Part shown: positions 1-6,739 of the stretch, in pieces
Numbering within the stretch: the stretch's first letter is position 1
How the letters are laid out: every line of letters begins with the position of its first letter
Assembly: GCF_000718555.1 (NCBI RefSeq)
Contig: NZ_JOAN01000036.1
Location: 1-23,196 of the forward strand
Length of the DNA: 23,196 nt
Source: Micromonospora chokoriensis
GTDB taxonomy: Bacteria; Actinomycetota; Actinomycetes; Mycobacteriales; Micromonosporaceae
Direction of reading: 5' to 3'
Made by a program: the position numbers and the translations under genes
Notes under the pieces: model-generated
Told to the model about the DNA's origin: nothing
What the model saw: only the letters and a program-made list of their open reading frames with translations
The model's database searches: none

Positions 1-337
1 CACCACGCCCCCGCCGACCACCCCGCCGCCGGCCGGTGCCTGCACCGCGACGTACCAGGTCACCGGTCAGTGGTCCGGTGGCTTCCAGGCCGACGTGAAG
101 GTGACCGCCGGCGGCTCACCGACCCGAGGCTGGTCGGTGAGCTGGAACTACGGCAACGGCCAGCAGGTCACCTCGTCGTGGAACGCGACGGTAAGCACCA
201 ACGGCACACTTGTCACCGCGCGTAACGCCAACCACAACGGCACGCTTGCCGCCGGAGCGAGCACCACGTTCGGGTTCCTCGGCTCGTGGAACGGCAGCAA
301 CCCGGTCCCGCTGGTCTCCTGTACGACGACCAGTTGA
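1..337 (+). CDS. C-terminal part of a secreted protein with a CBM2 cellulose-binding domain (5' truncated by window edge)
   Basis: The frame is open from base 2 to a TGA at 335-337, so the gene begins outside the window. The visible part starts with a Thr/Pro linker (TTPPPTTPPPAGAC) and continues with about 98 residues that look like a family 2 carbohydrate-binding module. A Cys near the domain start and another four residues before the stop (VSCTTTS) match the CBM2 terminal disulfide. Conserved aromatic segments are visible: GQWSGGF, GWSVSWNY, TSSWNAT and FLGSWNG. In this family, surface Trp residues bind crystalline cellulose or chitin outside the cell. The Pro/Thr linker implies a catalytic domain (glycoside hydrolase, LPMO or esterase) upstream, which cannot be identified here. 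The domain call is secure; the identity of the whole enzyme is unknown. Confidence 0.9.
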   Translation, partial: TTPPPTTPPPAGACTATYQVTGQWSGGFQADVKVTAGGSPTRGWSVSWNYGNGQQVTSSWNATVSTNGTLVTARNANHNGTLAAGASTTFGFLGSWNGSNPVPLVSCTTTS

Positions 338-338
338 T

Positions 339-366
339 CCCCGCCCGGCGCCGTACCCGGGCGGGG
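339..366 (+). terminator. GC-rich hairpin downstream of the CBM2 gene
   Basis: Two nucleotides after the stop, CCCCGCCCGG (339-348) pairs perfectly with CCGGGCGGGG (357-366) over an 8-nt loop. No T tract follows, which is usual for high-GC actinobacteria. Likely the transcription terminator of the CBM2 gene. Confidence 0.6.
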
Positions 367-394
367 GCGCGGCGCCGGACGGCGGAAATGCGGT

Positions 395-420
395 GGTGCC
401 CGGCCGTCCGGCCGGGCACC
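395..420 (+). terminator. Perfect 11-bp hairpin immediately upstream of the GNAT start
   Basis: GGTGCCCGGCC (395-405) pairs with GGCCGGGCACC (410-420) over a GTCC loop. It ends 8 nt before the GNAT ATG at 429, so it is either a second terminator for the CBM2 transcript or a leader structure affecting GNAT translation. Confidence 0.5.
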
Positions 421-428
421 ATCGCCGC

Positions 429-917
429 ATGATCGAGATCAGGGTGCTCACCCCCGACGACTGGCCGACCTGGCGCGACCTGCGGCTGTCAGCCCTCACC
501 GAGGCACCTGAGGCGTTCGGCTCCCGACTCGCCGACTGGCAGGGCGACGGCGACCGCGAGCAGCGCTGGCGTGACCGGCTGAGCATCCCCGGCTCCCGCA
601 ACCTGGTGGCCGTCCTGGACGGGCGTCCGGTCGGGATGGCCAGCGGCGCGCCCACGGCGGACCCGCTCACGCCGGAGCTGATCTCGATGTGGGTGCACCC
701 CGACGCCCGCGGCCGGAAGGTCGGCCACCGCCTGCTTGACGCGGTCGCAGACTGGGCCCGCGAGAGCGGCGCCGACCGGCTACGCCTCAGCGTCATGCCG
801 GACAACGCGCGGGCGAAGGCCCTCTACCGACGCGCCGGCTTCACCGAGACCGACGAACTGGGCGACCTCCTGCCCGACGGCGTACGCCGCGAACAAGTCA
901 TGCTCCGCCCCCTCTAA
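429..917 (+). CDS. GNAT family N-acetyltransferase
   Basis: 162 residues starting MIEIRVLTPDDWPTWRDLR, a typical GNAT beginning (first strand, then helix alpha-1 with the TPDDWP..R pattern). The acetyl-CoA binding motif A is visible at about residues 78-104: ISMWVHPDARGRKVGHRLLDA, a variant of the R/Q-x-x-G-x-G/A loop in which the second Gly is replaced (R-K-V-G-H-R). Motif B follows (LRLSVMPDNARAKALYRRAGF), with the characteristic N-x-x-A-x-x-L-Y-x-x-x-G-F signature. It should transfer an acetyl group from acetyl-CoA to an amine; the substrate is unknown. The frame is open upstream to 210, but family homology begins at 429 and the upstream stretch lies over hairpins. No Shine-Dalgarno sequence is visible; CACCAT six nt upstream could be a weak -10 of a leaderless transcript. 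Confidence 0.9.
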   Translation: MIEIRVLTPDDWPTWRDLRLSALTEAPEAFGSRLADWQGDGDREQRWRDRLSIPGSRNLVAVLDGRPVGMASGAPTADPLTPELISMWVHPDARGRKVGHRLLDAVADWARESGADRLRLSVMPDNARAKALYRRAGFTETDELGDLLPDGVRREQVMLRPL

Positions 918-1100
918 CCCGGCCCCCGGCCCCCGGCCCCCGGCCCGGCCCGGCCCGGCCCCGGCGATCTTGCACTTTCGGTTGCCGAATCGCGTCATAT
1001 GCCCTATTCGCCGGGACAGAAAGTGCAAGATCGCGGGGGGCAGGGCGGGGCGGGGGCAGGGCCGGGCCGGGCAGGGCAGGGCAGGGCAGGGCCGGTGGGG
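918..1100. repeat. Large palindromic intergenic element with C-rich and G-rich flanks
   Basis: This 183-bp gap between convergent genes holds no plausible ORF. Bases 921-963 are a C-rich tandem tract of CCCGGC/CCCCGGC units. The core 964-979 (GCGATCTTGCACTTTC) pairs perfectly with 1019-1034. The 39-nt interior is itself roughly symmetric: CGAAT (986-990) pairs with ATTCG (1006-1010) around a central CATATG (996-1001). Bases 1035-1100 are G-rich, with GGGCA repeats. The C-rich and G-rich flanks can continue the stem, giving an exceptionally long hairpin or cruciform. It sits where a bidirectional terminator for GNAT and hemQ is expected. Confidence 0.85.
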
Positions 1101-1802
1101 TCAGACCAGGCAGTTGACGATCTCGGCTACCGAGCGGCGGCGGCCCGTGTAGAACGGGACCTCGTCACGGACGTGTCGGCGGGCGCTGGAGGCGCGCAGG
1201 TCCCGCATCAGGTCGACGATCCGGTGCAGTTCGTCGGCCTCGAAGGCGAGCATCCACTCGTAGTCGCCCAGCGCGAACGACGCGACGGTGTTGGCCCGCA
1301 CGTCCGGGTAGCCACGGGCCATCTTGCCGTGCTCGGCCAACATCTCGCGCCGCTCGGCGTCGGGCAGCAGGTACCACTCGTAGGAGCGGACGAACGGGTA
1401 CACGCAGATATAGGGGCGAGCCTCCTCACCGGCCAGGAACGCCGGGATGTGGCTCTTGTTGAACTCCGCCGGCCGGTGCAGCGCCATCTGCGACCAGACC
1501 GGGGTCAGCGCCCGGCCCAGCGTCGTGCGGCGAAATCGCAGGTACGCGTCCTGGAGCGCGTCGCTGGATTCGGAGTGCCACCAGATCATCACGTCCGCGT
1601 CGGCGCGCAGCCCGGAGACGTCGTACACGCCCCGGACCACGACGTCCTTGCCGGCCAGCTCGTCGAAGAGGGACACGACCTCGCTGGTGACGTTGTCCCG
1701 CAGCGACGGCAGCGGGGAGCTGGCCCGGAACACCGACCACATGGTGTAGCGGATGCTGTCGTTCAGCTCCCGCAACCGGGCCGCGTTGGTCTGCTCGGTC
1801 AT
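1101..1802 (-). CDS. hemQ: Coproheme decarboxylase (HemQ/ChdC), chlorite dismutase-like fold
   Basis: 233 residues, matching actinobacterial ChdC. The enzyme oxidatively decarboxylates two propionates of Fe-coproporphyrin III (coproheme), using H2O2, to give heme b; this is the last step of the coproporphyrin-dependent pathway. Key residues are visible: H118 (in FNKSHIP) as the likely distal base, Y135 (in VYPFVR) as the catalytic radical tyrosine, and H158 (in [16 protein letters not shown]) as the proximal heme ligand. The [10 protein letters not shown] segment (179-188) is also typical. The ATG at 1802-1800 overlaps the hemG stop (ATGA), so translation is coupled. The frame is open further upstream inside hemG, but homology starts here. 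It is the last gene of the hemE-hemG-hemQ operon and ends beside the large palindromic element. Confidence 0.95.
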   Translation of the reverse strand: MTEQTNAARLRELNDSIRYTMWSVFRASSPLPSLRDNVTSEVVSLFDELAGKDVVVRGVYDVSGLRADADVMIWWHSESSDALQDAYLRFRRTTLGRALTPVWSQMALHRPAEFNKSHIPAFLAGEEARPYICVYPFVRSYEWYLLPDAERREMLAEHGKMARGYPDVRANTVASFALGDYEWMLAFEADELHRIVDLMRDLRASSARRHVRDEVPFYTGRRRSVAEIVNCLV

Positions 1803-3259
1803 CTCGCCGATCCTCCCAGTGCTGTAATGATCTCTTCGGCCGCCGTCTCGCCGGAGCGGACGCAGACCGGGATGCCGACGCCGTCGTAGCCGGCGCCGGC
1901 GAGGACCAGGGTGGGGTGCGCGGCCCGCAACGCCGTTCGCGCGGCGGCGAGCCGGCCGGCGTGTCCCGGCGCGTACTGCGGCAGTGCCCCGCCCCACCGC
2001 TGCACGTGCCCGTCGACCGGGGCGGGCAGCGGGGTGCCGAGCACCGCCGACAACTCGCGGTGCACGGTGGCGGCCAGGTCCGCGTCGGGACGCTGCAGGT
2101 GCGCCTCCTCGCCGTAGCGGCCCACCGAGGCGCGCACCAGGGCCAACCCGTCCGGCCGGCGCAGGTGCCCCCACTTGGTGGTGAAGAAGGTCGCCGCCTT
2201 GATCAGCAGGCCCTCGGTGCTCGGCACCAGGAAGCCGGACAGCTCGGGCAGTCGTGGCTGCGGCAACACCATGGTGACCAGCGCGACGCTCGCGTAGTCC
2301 AGCTCACCGACGCCCGCCGCCACCGCCGGGGCGGGCCCGGCGAGCAGCCGGGCCGCCGGCCGCGCCGGCACCGCCAGCACCACGGCGTCCACGTCGACCA
2401 TCGACGACTCCAGCTCGGCACGTCTACCGCCGCGCCGCGACCTGGAGCCGTCGTCCGGGTCGCGGGTCGGGCCGACGGTGAGCCGCCAACCCGTGCCGGT
2501 CGCTGTCAACTCGCGCACGGCGGCGTCTCGCCGTACCGTCGCGCCGCTGGCCGTCACCGCCGCCTCGACCAGGGTGCTCAACCCGCCGGCCAGGGTGCCG
2601 AAGACCGGAGCCCCGGGCGCACGCGGCGCGGCGGCCTGCGCGGCCCGGACCGCGCCGACCAGGGTGTGCTCCACCCGCGCCGCGCGGGCCAGCGCCGGCA
2701 TCGTGGTGACCAGGGAGAGATCGTCGGCGCGGCCCGCGTACACCCCGCCCAGCATCGGGTCGACCAACCGCTCGACCACCTCGTCGCCGAAGCGGGACCG
2801 GACCAGCGCACCGACCGAGACGTCCGCGTCGGGCCCGACCAGCGGCCGACCATCGTCGGTGTCGGCGCCCATCCGCGGGCGGGCGACCGTGGCCACCCGA
2901 TCCAGATCCCCGGGTACGCCCACCAGGGTGCCGCCCGGGATTGGGCGCAGCCCGCCGTCGATGACCAGCGCGGCCTGCCCGACCGTGGGGTGCACGATCC
3001 GATCGGCCAGCCCCAGCCGGCGGGCCAACGCCACCGCCGCGCTCTCGGCGCCGGTCGGGTCGCGCATCAGGAACGACTCCGCGCCGAACTCCACCGGCTG
3101 GCCGGCCAACTCCCCGGTGCGCAGCTTGCCGCCCAGCGCGCCGGACTGCTCGTACACCGTGATCTCGGTGCCGGCCGGTGCGCGGTCGCGCAAGCGGACC
3201 GCGGCGGCCAGCCCGGCGATCCCGCCGCCGACCACCGCCACCCGCCAGGGCTGCCGCAT
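1799..3259 (-). CDS. hemY (hemG): Coproporphyrinogen III oxidase, HemY/CgoX type, with an in-frame palindromic insert
   Basis: 486 residues. The N-terminal FAD-binding dinucleotide motif is clear ([19 protein letters not shown], residues 7-25), followed by [13 protein letters not shown] and [10 protein letters not shown], both typical of protoporphyrinogen/coproporphyrinogen oxidases. The C-terminal FAD segment is [25 protein letters not shown]. In the Gram-positive pathway it oxidises coproporphyrinogen III to coproporphyrin III with O2. Residues 269-286 ([18 protein letters not shown]) form an extra loop between a conserved GWRLTVGP strand and [11 protein letters not shown]. It is encoded by a 53-bp imperfect palindrome that recurs in hemE. 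The start is uncertain: ATG at 3259 or the preceding GTG at 3262. Both lie about 4-7 nt after the hemE stop with GAGAAGG just upstream, so coupling to hemE is likely. Confidence 0.93.
   Translation of the reverse strand: MRQPWRVAVVGGGIAGLAAAVRLRDRAPAGTEITVYEQSGALGGKLRTGELAGQPVEFGAESFLMRDPTGAESAAVALARRLGLADRIVHPTVGQAALVIDGGLRPIPGGTLVGVPGDLDRVATVARPRMGADTDDGRPLVGPDADVSVGALVRSRFGDEVVERLVDPMLGGVYAGRADDLSLVTTMPALARAARVEHTLVGAVRAAQAAAPRAPGAPVFGTLAGGLSTLVEAAVTASGATVRRDAAVRELTATGTGWRLTVGPTRDPDDGSRSRRGGRRAELESSMVDVDAVVLAVPARPAARLLAGPAPAVAAGVGELDYASVALVTMVLPQPRLPELSGFLVPSTEGLLIKAATFFTTKWGHLRRPDGLALVRASVGRYGEEAHLQRPDADLAATVHRELSAVLGTPLPAPVDGHVQRWGGALPQYAPGHAGRLAAARTALRAAHPTLVLAGAGYDGVGIPVCVRSGETAAEEIITALGGSAR
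2403..2455. repeat. 53-bp palindromic element inside hemG (copy 1)
   Basis: Imperfect palindrome read in frame within hemG. Its arms are GACGAC (2403-2408) with GTCGTC (2450-2455), TCCAG (2409-2413) with CTGGA (2442-2446), and TCG (2415-2417) with CGA (2438-2440). Aligned without gaps to 3622-3674 in hemE, 43 of 53 bases are identical, and it lies in the same reading phase. Confidence 0.85.
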
Positions 3260-3266
3260 CACCTTC

Positions 3267-4418
3267 TCAGCCCTGGTCGGCCCGGCGGCTGGACAGCTCG
3301 TGCACCAGCGCGACCACCCGGGTCAGCACCTCCGGATCGGTCTCCGGCAACACCCCGTGGCCCAGGTTGAACACGTGCCCCGGCGCCGCCCGACCCTGCT
3401 TGAGGATGCGACGCACCTCAGCCTCGATGACCGGCCACGGCGCGAACAGCACGCACGGGTCCAGGTTGCCCTGCACCGCCTTGTCCGCGCCGATCCGGCC
3501 GGTGGCCACGTCCAGCGGCGTACGCCAGTCGACGCCGACCACGTCGGCACCGGCCTCGCCCATCGCGCCGAGCAGCTCGGCGGTGCCCACCCCGAAGTGG
3601 ATCCGCGGCACCCCATCGGGCGACCGCTCCGGCTCGGCGCGTCTGTCGCCGTGCCCCGACCCGGAGCAGTCGTCGACCAGCCCGCTCAGCACGGCGGTCG
3701 AGTGCGGCAGCACGAAACGGCGGTAGTCGGCCTCGGAGAGCGCGCCGGCCCACGAGTCGAAGAGCTGCACGGCGGAGACGCCCGCCTCGATCTGCACCCG
3801 CAGGAAGGACAGCGTCACCTCGGCCAGCCGGGCGCAGAGCGCGTGCCACAGCTCGGGGTCGCCGTACATCAGGGCCTTGGTCTTCACGTGGTTGCGCGAC
3901 GGCCCGCCCTCGACCAGGTAGCTGGCGAGCGTGAACGGCGCACCGGCGAAACCGATCAGCGGGGTGTCACCCAGCTCGACCACCAGCTGCCGGACAGCCT
4001 CGTCCACGTACGAGACGTCGTCGCGGGTGATCTGGCGGATCCGCTGCACGTCGGCGGCGGTGCGGATCGGCTCGGCGACCACCGGGCCGGTGCCCGGCAC
4101 GATGTCCAGGTCGATTCCGGCGGCGGCGACGGGCACCACGATGTCGCTGAACAGGATGGCCGCGTCCACGCCGTGCCGGCGTACCGGCTGGAGGGTGATC
4201 TCGGTGACCAGCTCCGGGCGCCGGCAGGACTCCAGCATCGGCACGTTCGCCCGGATCTCCCGGTATTCCGGGAGGGAGCGGCCGGCCTGGCGCATGAACC
4301 AGACCGGGGTGTGCGGAACGGGCCGACGTTGGCAGGCCCGGATGAAGGGCGAGTCGGCCGGTCCGCCGGGGCGGGAATCTCCGTCTCGGGCGGCAGTGCC
4401 CGTGGTGTCCGTGGTCAT
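3267..4418 (-). CDS. hemE: Uroporphyrinogen decarboxylase, with an in-frame palindromic insert
   Basis: 383 residues, about 30 longer than usual. HemE decarboxylates the four acetate side chains of uroporphyrinogen III to give coproporphyrinogen III, in the cytosol. Signatures are visible: [16 protein letters not shown] (residues 38-53, substrate-binding R43 and R47), FSDI (D92, the pyrrole-coordinating Asp), [17 protein letters not shown] (Y167), and [13 protein letters not shown] (H354). Residues 249-266 ([18 protein letters not shown]) interrupt the normally short link between the VLP...VLSGL helix and [11 protein letters not shown]. They are encoded by a 53-bp palindrome shared with hemG. 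The ATG at 4418 lacks a clear Shine-Dalgarno site; CACGAT lies 7 nt upstream and could be a leaderless -10. The frame is open to 4556, but family homology begins near residue 24 of the call used here. Confidence 0.95.
   Translation of the reverse strand: MTTDTTGTAARDGDSRPGGPADSPFIRACQRRPVPHTPVWFMRQAGRSLPEYREIRANVPMLESCRRPELVTEITLQPVRRHGVDAAILFSDIVVPVAAAGIDLDIVPGTGPVVAEPIRTAADVQRIRQITRDDVSYVDEAVRQLVVELGDTPLIGFAGAPFTLASYLVEGGPSRNHVKTKALMYGDPELWHALCARLAEVTLSFLRVQIEAGVSAVQLFDSWAGALSEADYRRFVLPHSTAVLSGLVDDCSGSGHGDRRAEPERSPDGVPRIHFGVGTAELLGAMGEAGADVVGVDWRTPLDVATGRIGADKAVQGNLDPCVLFAPWPVIEAEVRRILKQGRAAPGHVFNLGHGVLPETDPEVLTRVVALVHELSSRRADQG
3622..3674. repeat. 53-bp palindromic element inside hemE (copy 2)
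   Basis: Gap-free partner of 2403-2455, 43 of 53 bases identical. Its pairing arms include TCCGG (3628-3632) with CCGGA (3661-3665). Relative to the hemG copy, one A-to-G change in the left arm is matched by a T-to-C change in the right arm, so pairing is kept. It encodes the extra loop at residues 249-266 of HemE. Confidence 0.85.
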
Positions 4419-4441
4419 CGCCGCAATCGTGCCACGCCCGC

Positions 4442-4463
4442 CACCCCCAACCGGGTGGGGGTG
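4442..4463. other. Hairpin in the hemE/DUF3000 divergent intergenic region
   Basis: CACCCCCA (4442-4449) pairs perfectly with TGGGGGTG (4456-4463) over a 6-nt loop. It lies 24 bp upstream of the hemE start, between divergent genes. It could be a leader structure or a regulator site for hemE; nothing else distinguishes these. Confidence 0.4.
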
Positions 4464-4555
4464 AGAGGAAGGGCACCGTTCCTTACGTCCGAGTTGAGGC
4501 GGGGGCCCCTCGGTGAGCGTCGGCGCGCCGTCGAAGCGGGGGGCGGGCGTCGGCA

Positions 4556-4561
4556 TAGGCT
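4556..4561 (+). promoter_or_regulatory. Candidate -10 box of a leaderless DUF3000 transcript
   Basis: TAGGCT fits the actinobacterial TANNNT -10 pattern and ends 6 nt before the ATG at 4568, with no Shine-Dalgarno sequence between. The spacing would put the transcription start at or next to the start codon. No convincing -35 is visible. Confidence 0.45.
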
Positions 4562-4567
4562 GCCGAC

Positions 4568-5140
4568 ATGGCCCCCCCGATCGCGCTCCCGGAGACCTTC
4601 GCCCGCGCGGTCGCCGGGCTGCGGTCGGCCGCGCCCCGGCCGGAGATCACCCTGGAGGAGGTCGGCGCCCCCCAGCGGCTGGCCCCGTACGCGTTCGCGC
4701 TCTCCGCGGCCGTGCTGCGCGACGACGACGAGGTGGCGACCGGGCGGCTGATCCTGCTGCACAACCCGGTCGGGCACGAGGCGTGGCAGGGCACCCTGCG
4801 GCTGGTGACCTACGTGACCGCCGAGTTGGAGGTCGACCTGGCCGCTGACCCGCTGCTTCCCGGGGTCGGCTGGACGTGGCTGACCGACGCGTTGGACGCC
4901 CACGACGCGGGCCACCGGGCGATCGGCGGGACGGTGACACAGACCATGTCGACCCGGTTCGGCGACCTCGCCGGGCCACCGACCATCGGCGACATCGAGA
5001 TCCGCGCCTCCTGGACGCCGGTCGACGACGACCTGACCCCGCACCTGCTCGGCTGGTGCGCCCTCCTCGCCTCCACCGCCGGCCTCCCCCCACCCGGCGT
5101 AACGGCCCTCTCCGACCGCCGCCCGGCCGGCGCAGCCTGA
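4568..5140 (+). CDS. DUF3000 family protein
   Basis: 190 residues, function unknown. The sequence has the features I associate with the actinobacterial DUF3000 family: an N-terminal [23 protein letters not shown] segment, a central [29 protein letters not shown], then [15 protein letters not shown], and a C-terminal [34 protein letters not shown]. No signal peptide or membrane segment is seen, so it is probably cytosolic. It sits divergent from hemE and upstream of the RNase D-like gene, an order I recall as common in actinobacteria. The ATG at 4568 has no ribosome-binding site but has TAGGCT six nt upstream, suggesting a leaderless mRNA. A role linked to heme or RNA metabolism is only guilt by association. 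Confidence 0.85.
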   Translation: MAPPIALPETFARAVAGLRSAAPRPEITLEEVGAPQRLAPYAFALSAAVLRDDDEVATGRLILLHNPVGHEAWQGTLRLVTYVTAELEVDLAADPLLPGVGWTWLTDALDAHDAGHRAIGGTVTQTMSTRFGDLAGPPTIGDIEIRASWTPVDDDLTPHLLGWCALLASTAGLPPPGVTALSDRRPAGAA

Positions 5141-5224
5141 ACATTTGGCATTCGGAAGGACACTTTGCGGACACCTGGCCGACACACGCCGGACCGGCTG
5201 CACCCACCGGATCACCGCGCGCAC

Positions 5225-5230
5225 TAGGGT
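5225..5230 (+). promoter_or_regulatory. Candidate -10 box of a leaderless RNase D-like transcript
   Basis: TAGGGT (TANNNT type) ends 6 nt before the GTG at 5237, the same spacing as for the DUF3000 gene. No Shine-Dalgarno sequence and no clear -35 are visible. The 96-bp gap 5141-5236 otherwise shows only two GGACAC copies (5158-5163 and 5169-5174). Confidence 0.5.
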
Positions 5231-5236
5231 TGGCAG

Positions 5237-6565
5237 GTGACCGACGAACCACCCCTGCGCCGTCGGCCCACCGAAGAACTCCCGGGAAACGCACCCCAGC
5301 ACCCGCCGTCGGCCCAGCCGCAGCCGGCGGGCGAGGGGGCCGACCCGGCCGACGGTGGGCCCGTTCCGCTGATCGCCCCGCGTGACGGCACCCCCGATCC
5401 GGTGGCCGCCCCGGCCGAGCTTGCCGAGGTCGTGGCCCGCTTCGCAGCGGGCACCGGCCCGGTCGCGCTGGACGCCGAGCGGGCTTCCGGCTACCGCTAC
5501 AGCCAGCGCGCGTACCTGGTGCAGCTGCGCCGGGCCGGTGCGGGCACCGCCTTGATCGACCCGCTGCCGCTGCCCGACCTCAGCGCACTGGACGCGGTGA
5601 TCGGCGAGGCCGAGTGGGTGCTCCACGCGGCCAGCCAGGATCTGCCCTGCCTGGCCGAGGTGGGGCTGCGTCCGCGCCGACTGTTCGACACCGAGCTGGC
5701 CGCTCGACTGGCCGGCTTCGAACGCGTCGGGCTGGCCGCGCTGACCGAGCAGCTACTCGGGTTCACCCTGGAGAAGCACCACTCGGCGGCCGACTGGTCG
5801 AGCCGACCGCTGCCCGAGTCGTGGCTGACGTACGCCGCTCTCGACGTGGAGCTGCTCACCGACCTGCGCGACGCGCTGGACGCCGAGTTGACCCGGCAGG
5901 GCAAGTCGGCCTGGGCCGCGGAGGAGTTCGCCGCGCTGGTCCGCACCGGAGCACGCCCACCGCGGGTCCGCGCGGAGCCGTGGCGGCGCACCTCGGGCAT
6001 CCACCGGCTGCGGGGTGCGCGGGCCCAGGCCCGGGTCCGCTCGATGTGGTACGCCCGGGACCAGATCGCGTCCCGGCGCGACGCCGCTCCTGGTCGGGTG
6101 TTGCCCGACTCGGCGATCATCGCCGCCGCCGAGCTGGACCCGAAGGACGAGAAGACCCTGCTGACCCTGCCCGGTTTCGGCGGTCGCTCGGTCCGACGGT
6201 TGGCCCGCACCTGGCTCGCCGCGCTCGACGACGCCCGGCAGTTGCCGGAGGACTCGCTGCCGGTCTCGCCGACCGTGGAGGGCCCACCCCCGCCGCACCG
6301 CTGGGCCGAACGGGACCCGGTGGCAGCCGGTCGACTGGCCCGCTCCCGGGAGGTCGTGATCCGCATCGCCGGTGAGCACAACCTCCCACCGGAAAACCTG
6401 ATCACCCCGGATTCGGTCCGCCGGCTGGCCTGGACTCCGCCGGAGGAGATCACCGAGGAGTCGGTAGCGGAGACCCTGCGCGGCCTCAACGCCCGCGAAT
6501 GGCAGATCGGCCTCCTCAACCCCGACCTAACCGAAGCCCTGTCCCCCCAACCCCCAACCCTCTAA
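5237..6565 (+). CDS. rnd: Ribonuclease D-like 3'-5' exonuclease with HRDC domain
   Basis: 442 residues. A Pro-rich, probably disordered N-terminus (1-50) precedes a DEDDy exonuclease domain. Motif I is VALDAERASGYRYSQ (D79, E81), motif II includes AASQDLPCL (D135) followed by FDTELAARLAG (D151), and motif III is YAALDVELL (Y199, D203). An HRDC helical domain follows at about 250-330 (LRGARAQARVRSMWYARDQIASRRDAAPGRVLPDSAI). The C-terminus has further helices. The family trims RNA 3' ends with two metal ions, in the cytosol. The GTG start at 5237 gives a full-length protein and sits six nt after TAGGGT, so it is probably leaderless. The DUF3000 neighbour is upstream on the same strand; the beta-oxidation pair follows after a 174-bp gap containing a palindromic element. 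Confidence 0.92.
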   Translation: MTDEPPLRRRPTEELPGNAPQHPPSAQPQPAGEGADPADGGPVPLIAPRDGTPDPVAAPAELAEVVARFAAGTGPVALDAERASGYRYSQRAYLVQLRRAGAGTALIDPLPLPDLSALDAVIGEAEWVLHAASQDLPCLAEVGLRPRRLFDTELAARLAGFERVGLAALTEQLLGFTLEKHHSAADWSSRPLPESWLTYAALDVELLTDLRDALDAELTRQGKSAWAAEEFAALVRTGARPPRVRAEPWRRTSGIHRLRGARAQARVRSMWYARDQIASRRDAAPGRVLPDSAIIAAAELDPKDEKTLLTLPGFGGRSVRRLARTWLAALDDARQLPEDSLPVSPTVEGPPPPHRWAERDPVAAGRLARSREVVIRIAGEHNLPPENLITPDSVRRLAWTPPEEITEESVAETLRGLNAREWQIGLLNPDLTEALSPQPPTL

Positions 6566-6660
6566 CCCCCACCCACCTGTTGATCATGAAGTTATTGCCA
6601 TGCGCATCGGCGTGTCGCGACAACAACTTCATGATCGAGCGGGGCTGGGTGTGTGGTGGG
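6566..6660. repeat. Second palindromic intergenic element with C-rich and G-rich flanks
   Basis: After the RNase D-like stop comes a C-rich stretch (6566-6578), then the left arm GATCATGAAGTTATTG (6582-6597). This pairs with CAACAACTTCATGATC (6621-6636), 15 of 16 positions matching with one A-C mismatch. The 23-nt interior contains ATGCGCAT (6600-6607). A G-rich stretch follows (6637-6660). The layout copies that of 918-1100, but the arm sequence differs. Confidence 0.8.
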
Positions 6661-6699
6661 CCACAGTCGGGGGTCGGGACGGGGTTGGTTACTGGCGAG

Positions 6700-6726
6700 T
6701 AGCATCCGAGGGGACGTGCCCCTCGG
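6700..6726 (+). promoter_or_regulatory. Candidate -10 box and 5' leader hairpin of the thiolase gene
   Basis: TAGCAT (6700-6705) fits TANNNT. Directly after it, CCGAGGGG (6706-6713) pairs perfectly with CCCCTCGG (6719-6726) over a 5-nt loop. The AGGAGG ribosome-binding site (6729-6734) follows, 5 nt before the GTG at 6740. CCTC (6721-6724) in the 3' arm can alternatively pair with GAGG (6731-6734) of the Shine-Dalgarno sequence. Confidence 0.4.
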
Positions 6727-6739
6727 CTAGGAGGCTCAA

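Noticed and set aside
210..428. Extended N-terminus of the GNAT protein
   Set aside because: It crosses the CBM2 coding region and two hairpins, and GNAT homology begins at 429.
4419..4556. 46-residue N-terminal extension of HemE
   Set aside because: Sequence is Pro/Gly-rich, crosses the intergenic hairpin and has no counterpart in the family; the ATG at 4418 fits.
1916..4751. Long plus-strand open frames antisense to hemG and hemE (1916-3370 and 2478-4751)
   Set aside because: They lie opposite well-supported heme genes, have low-complexity Arg/Pro/Ala/Gln composition and no domain signature; typical shadow frames of high-GC DNA.
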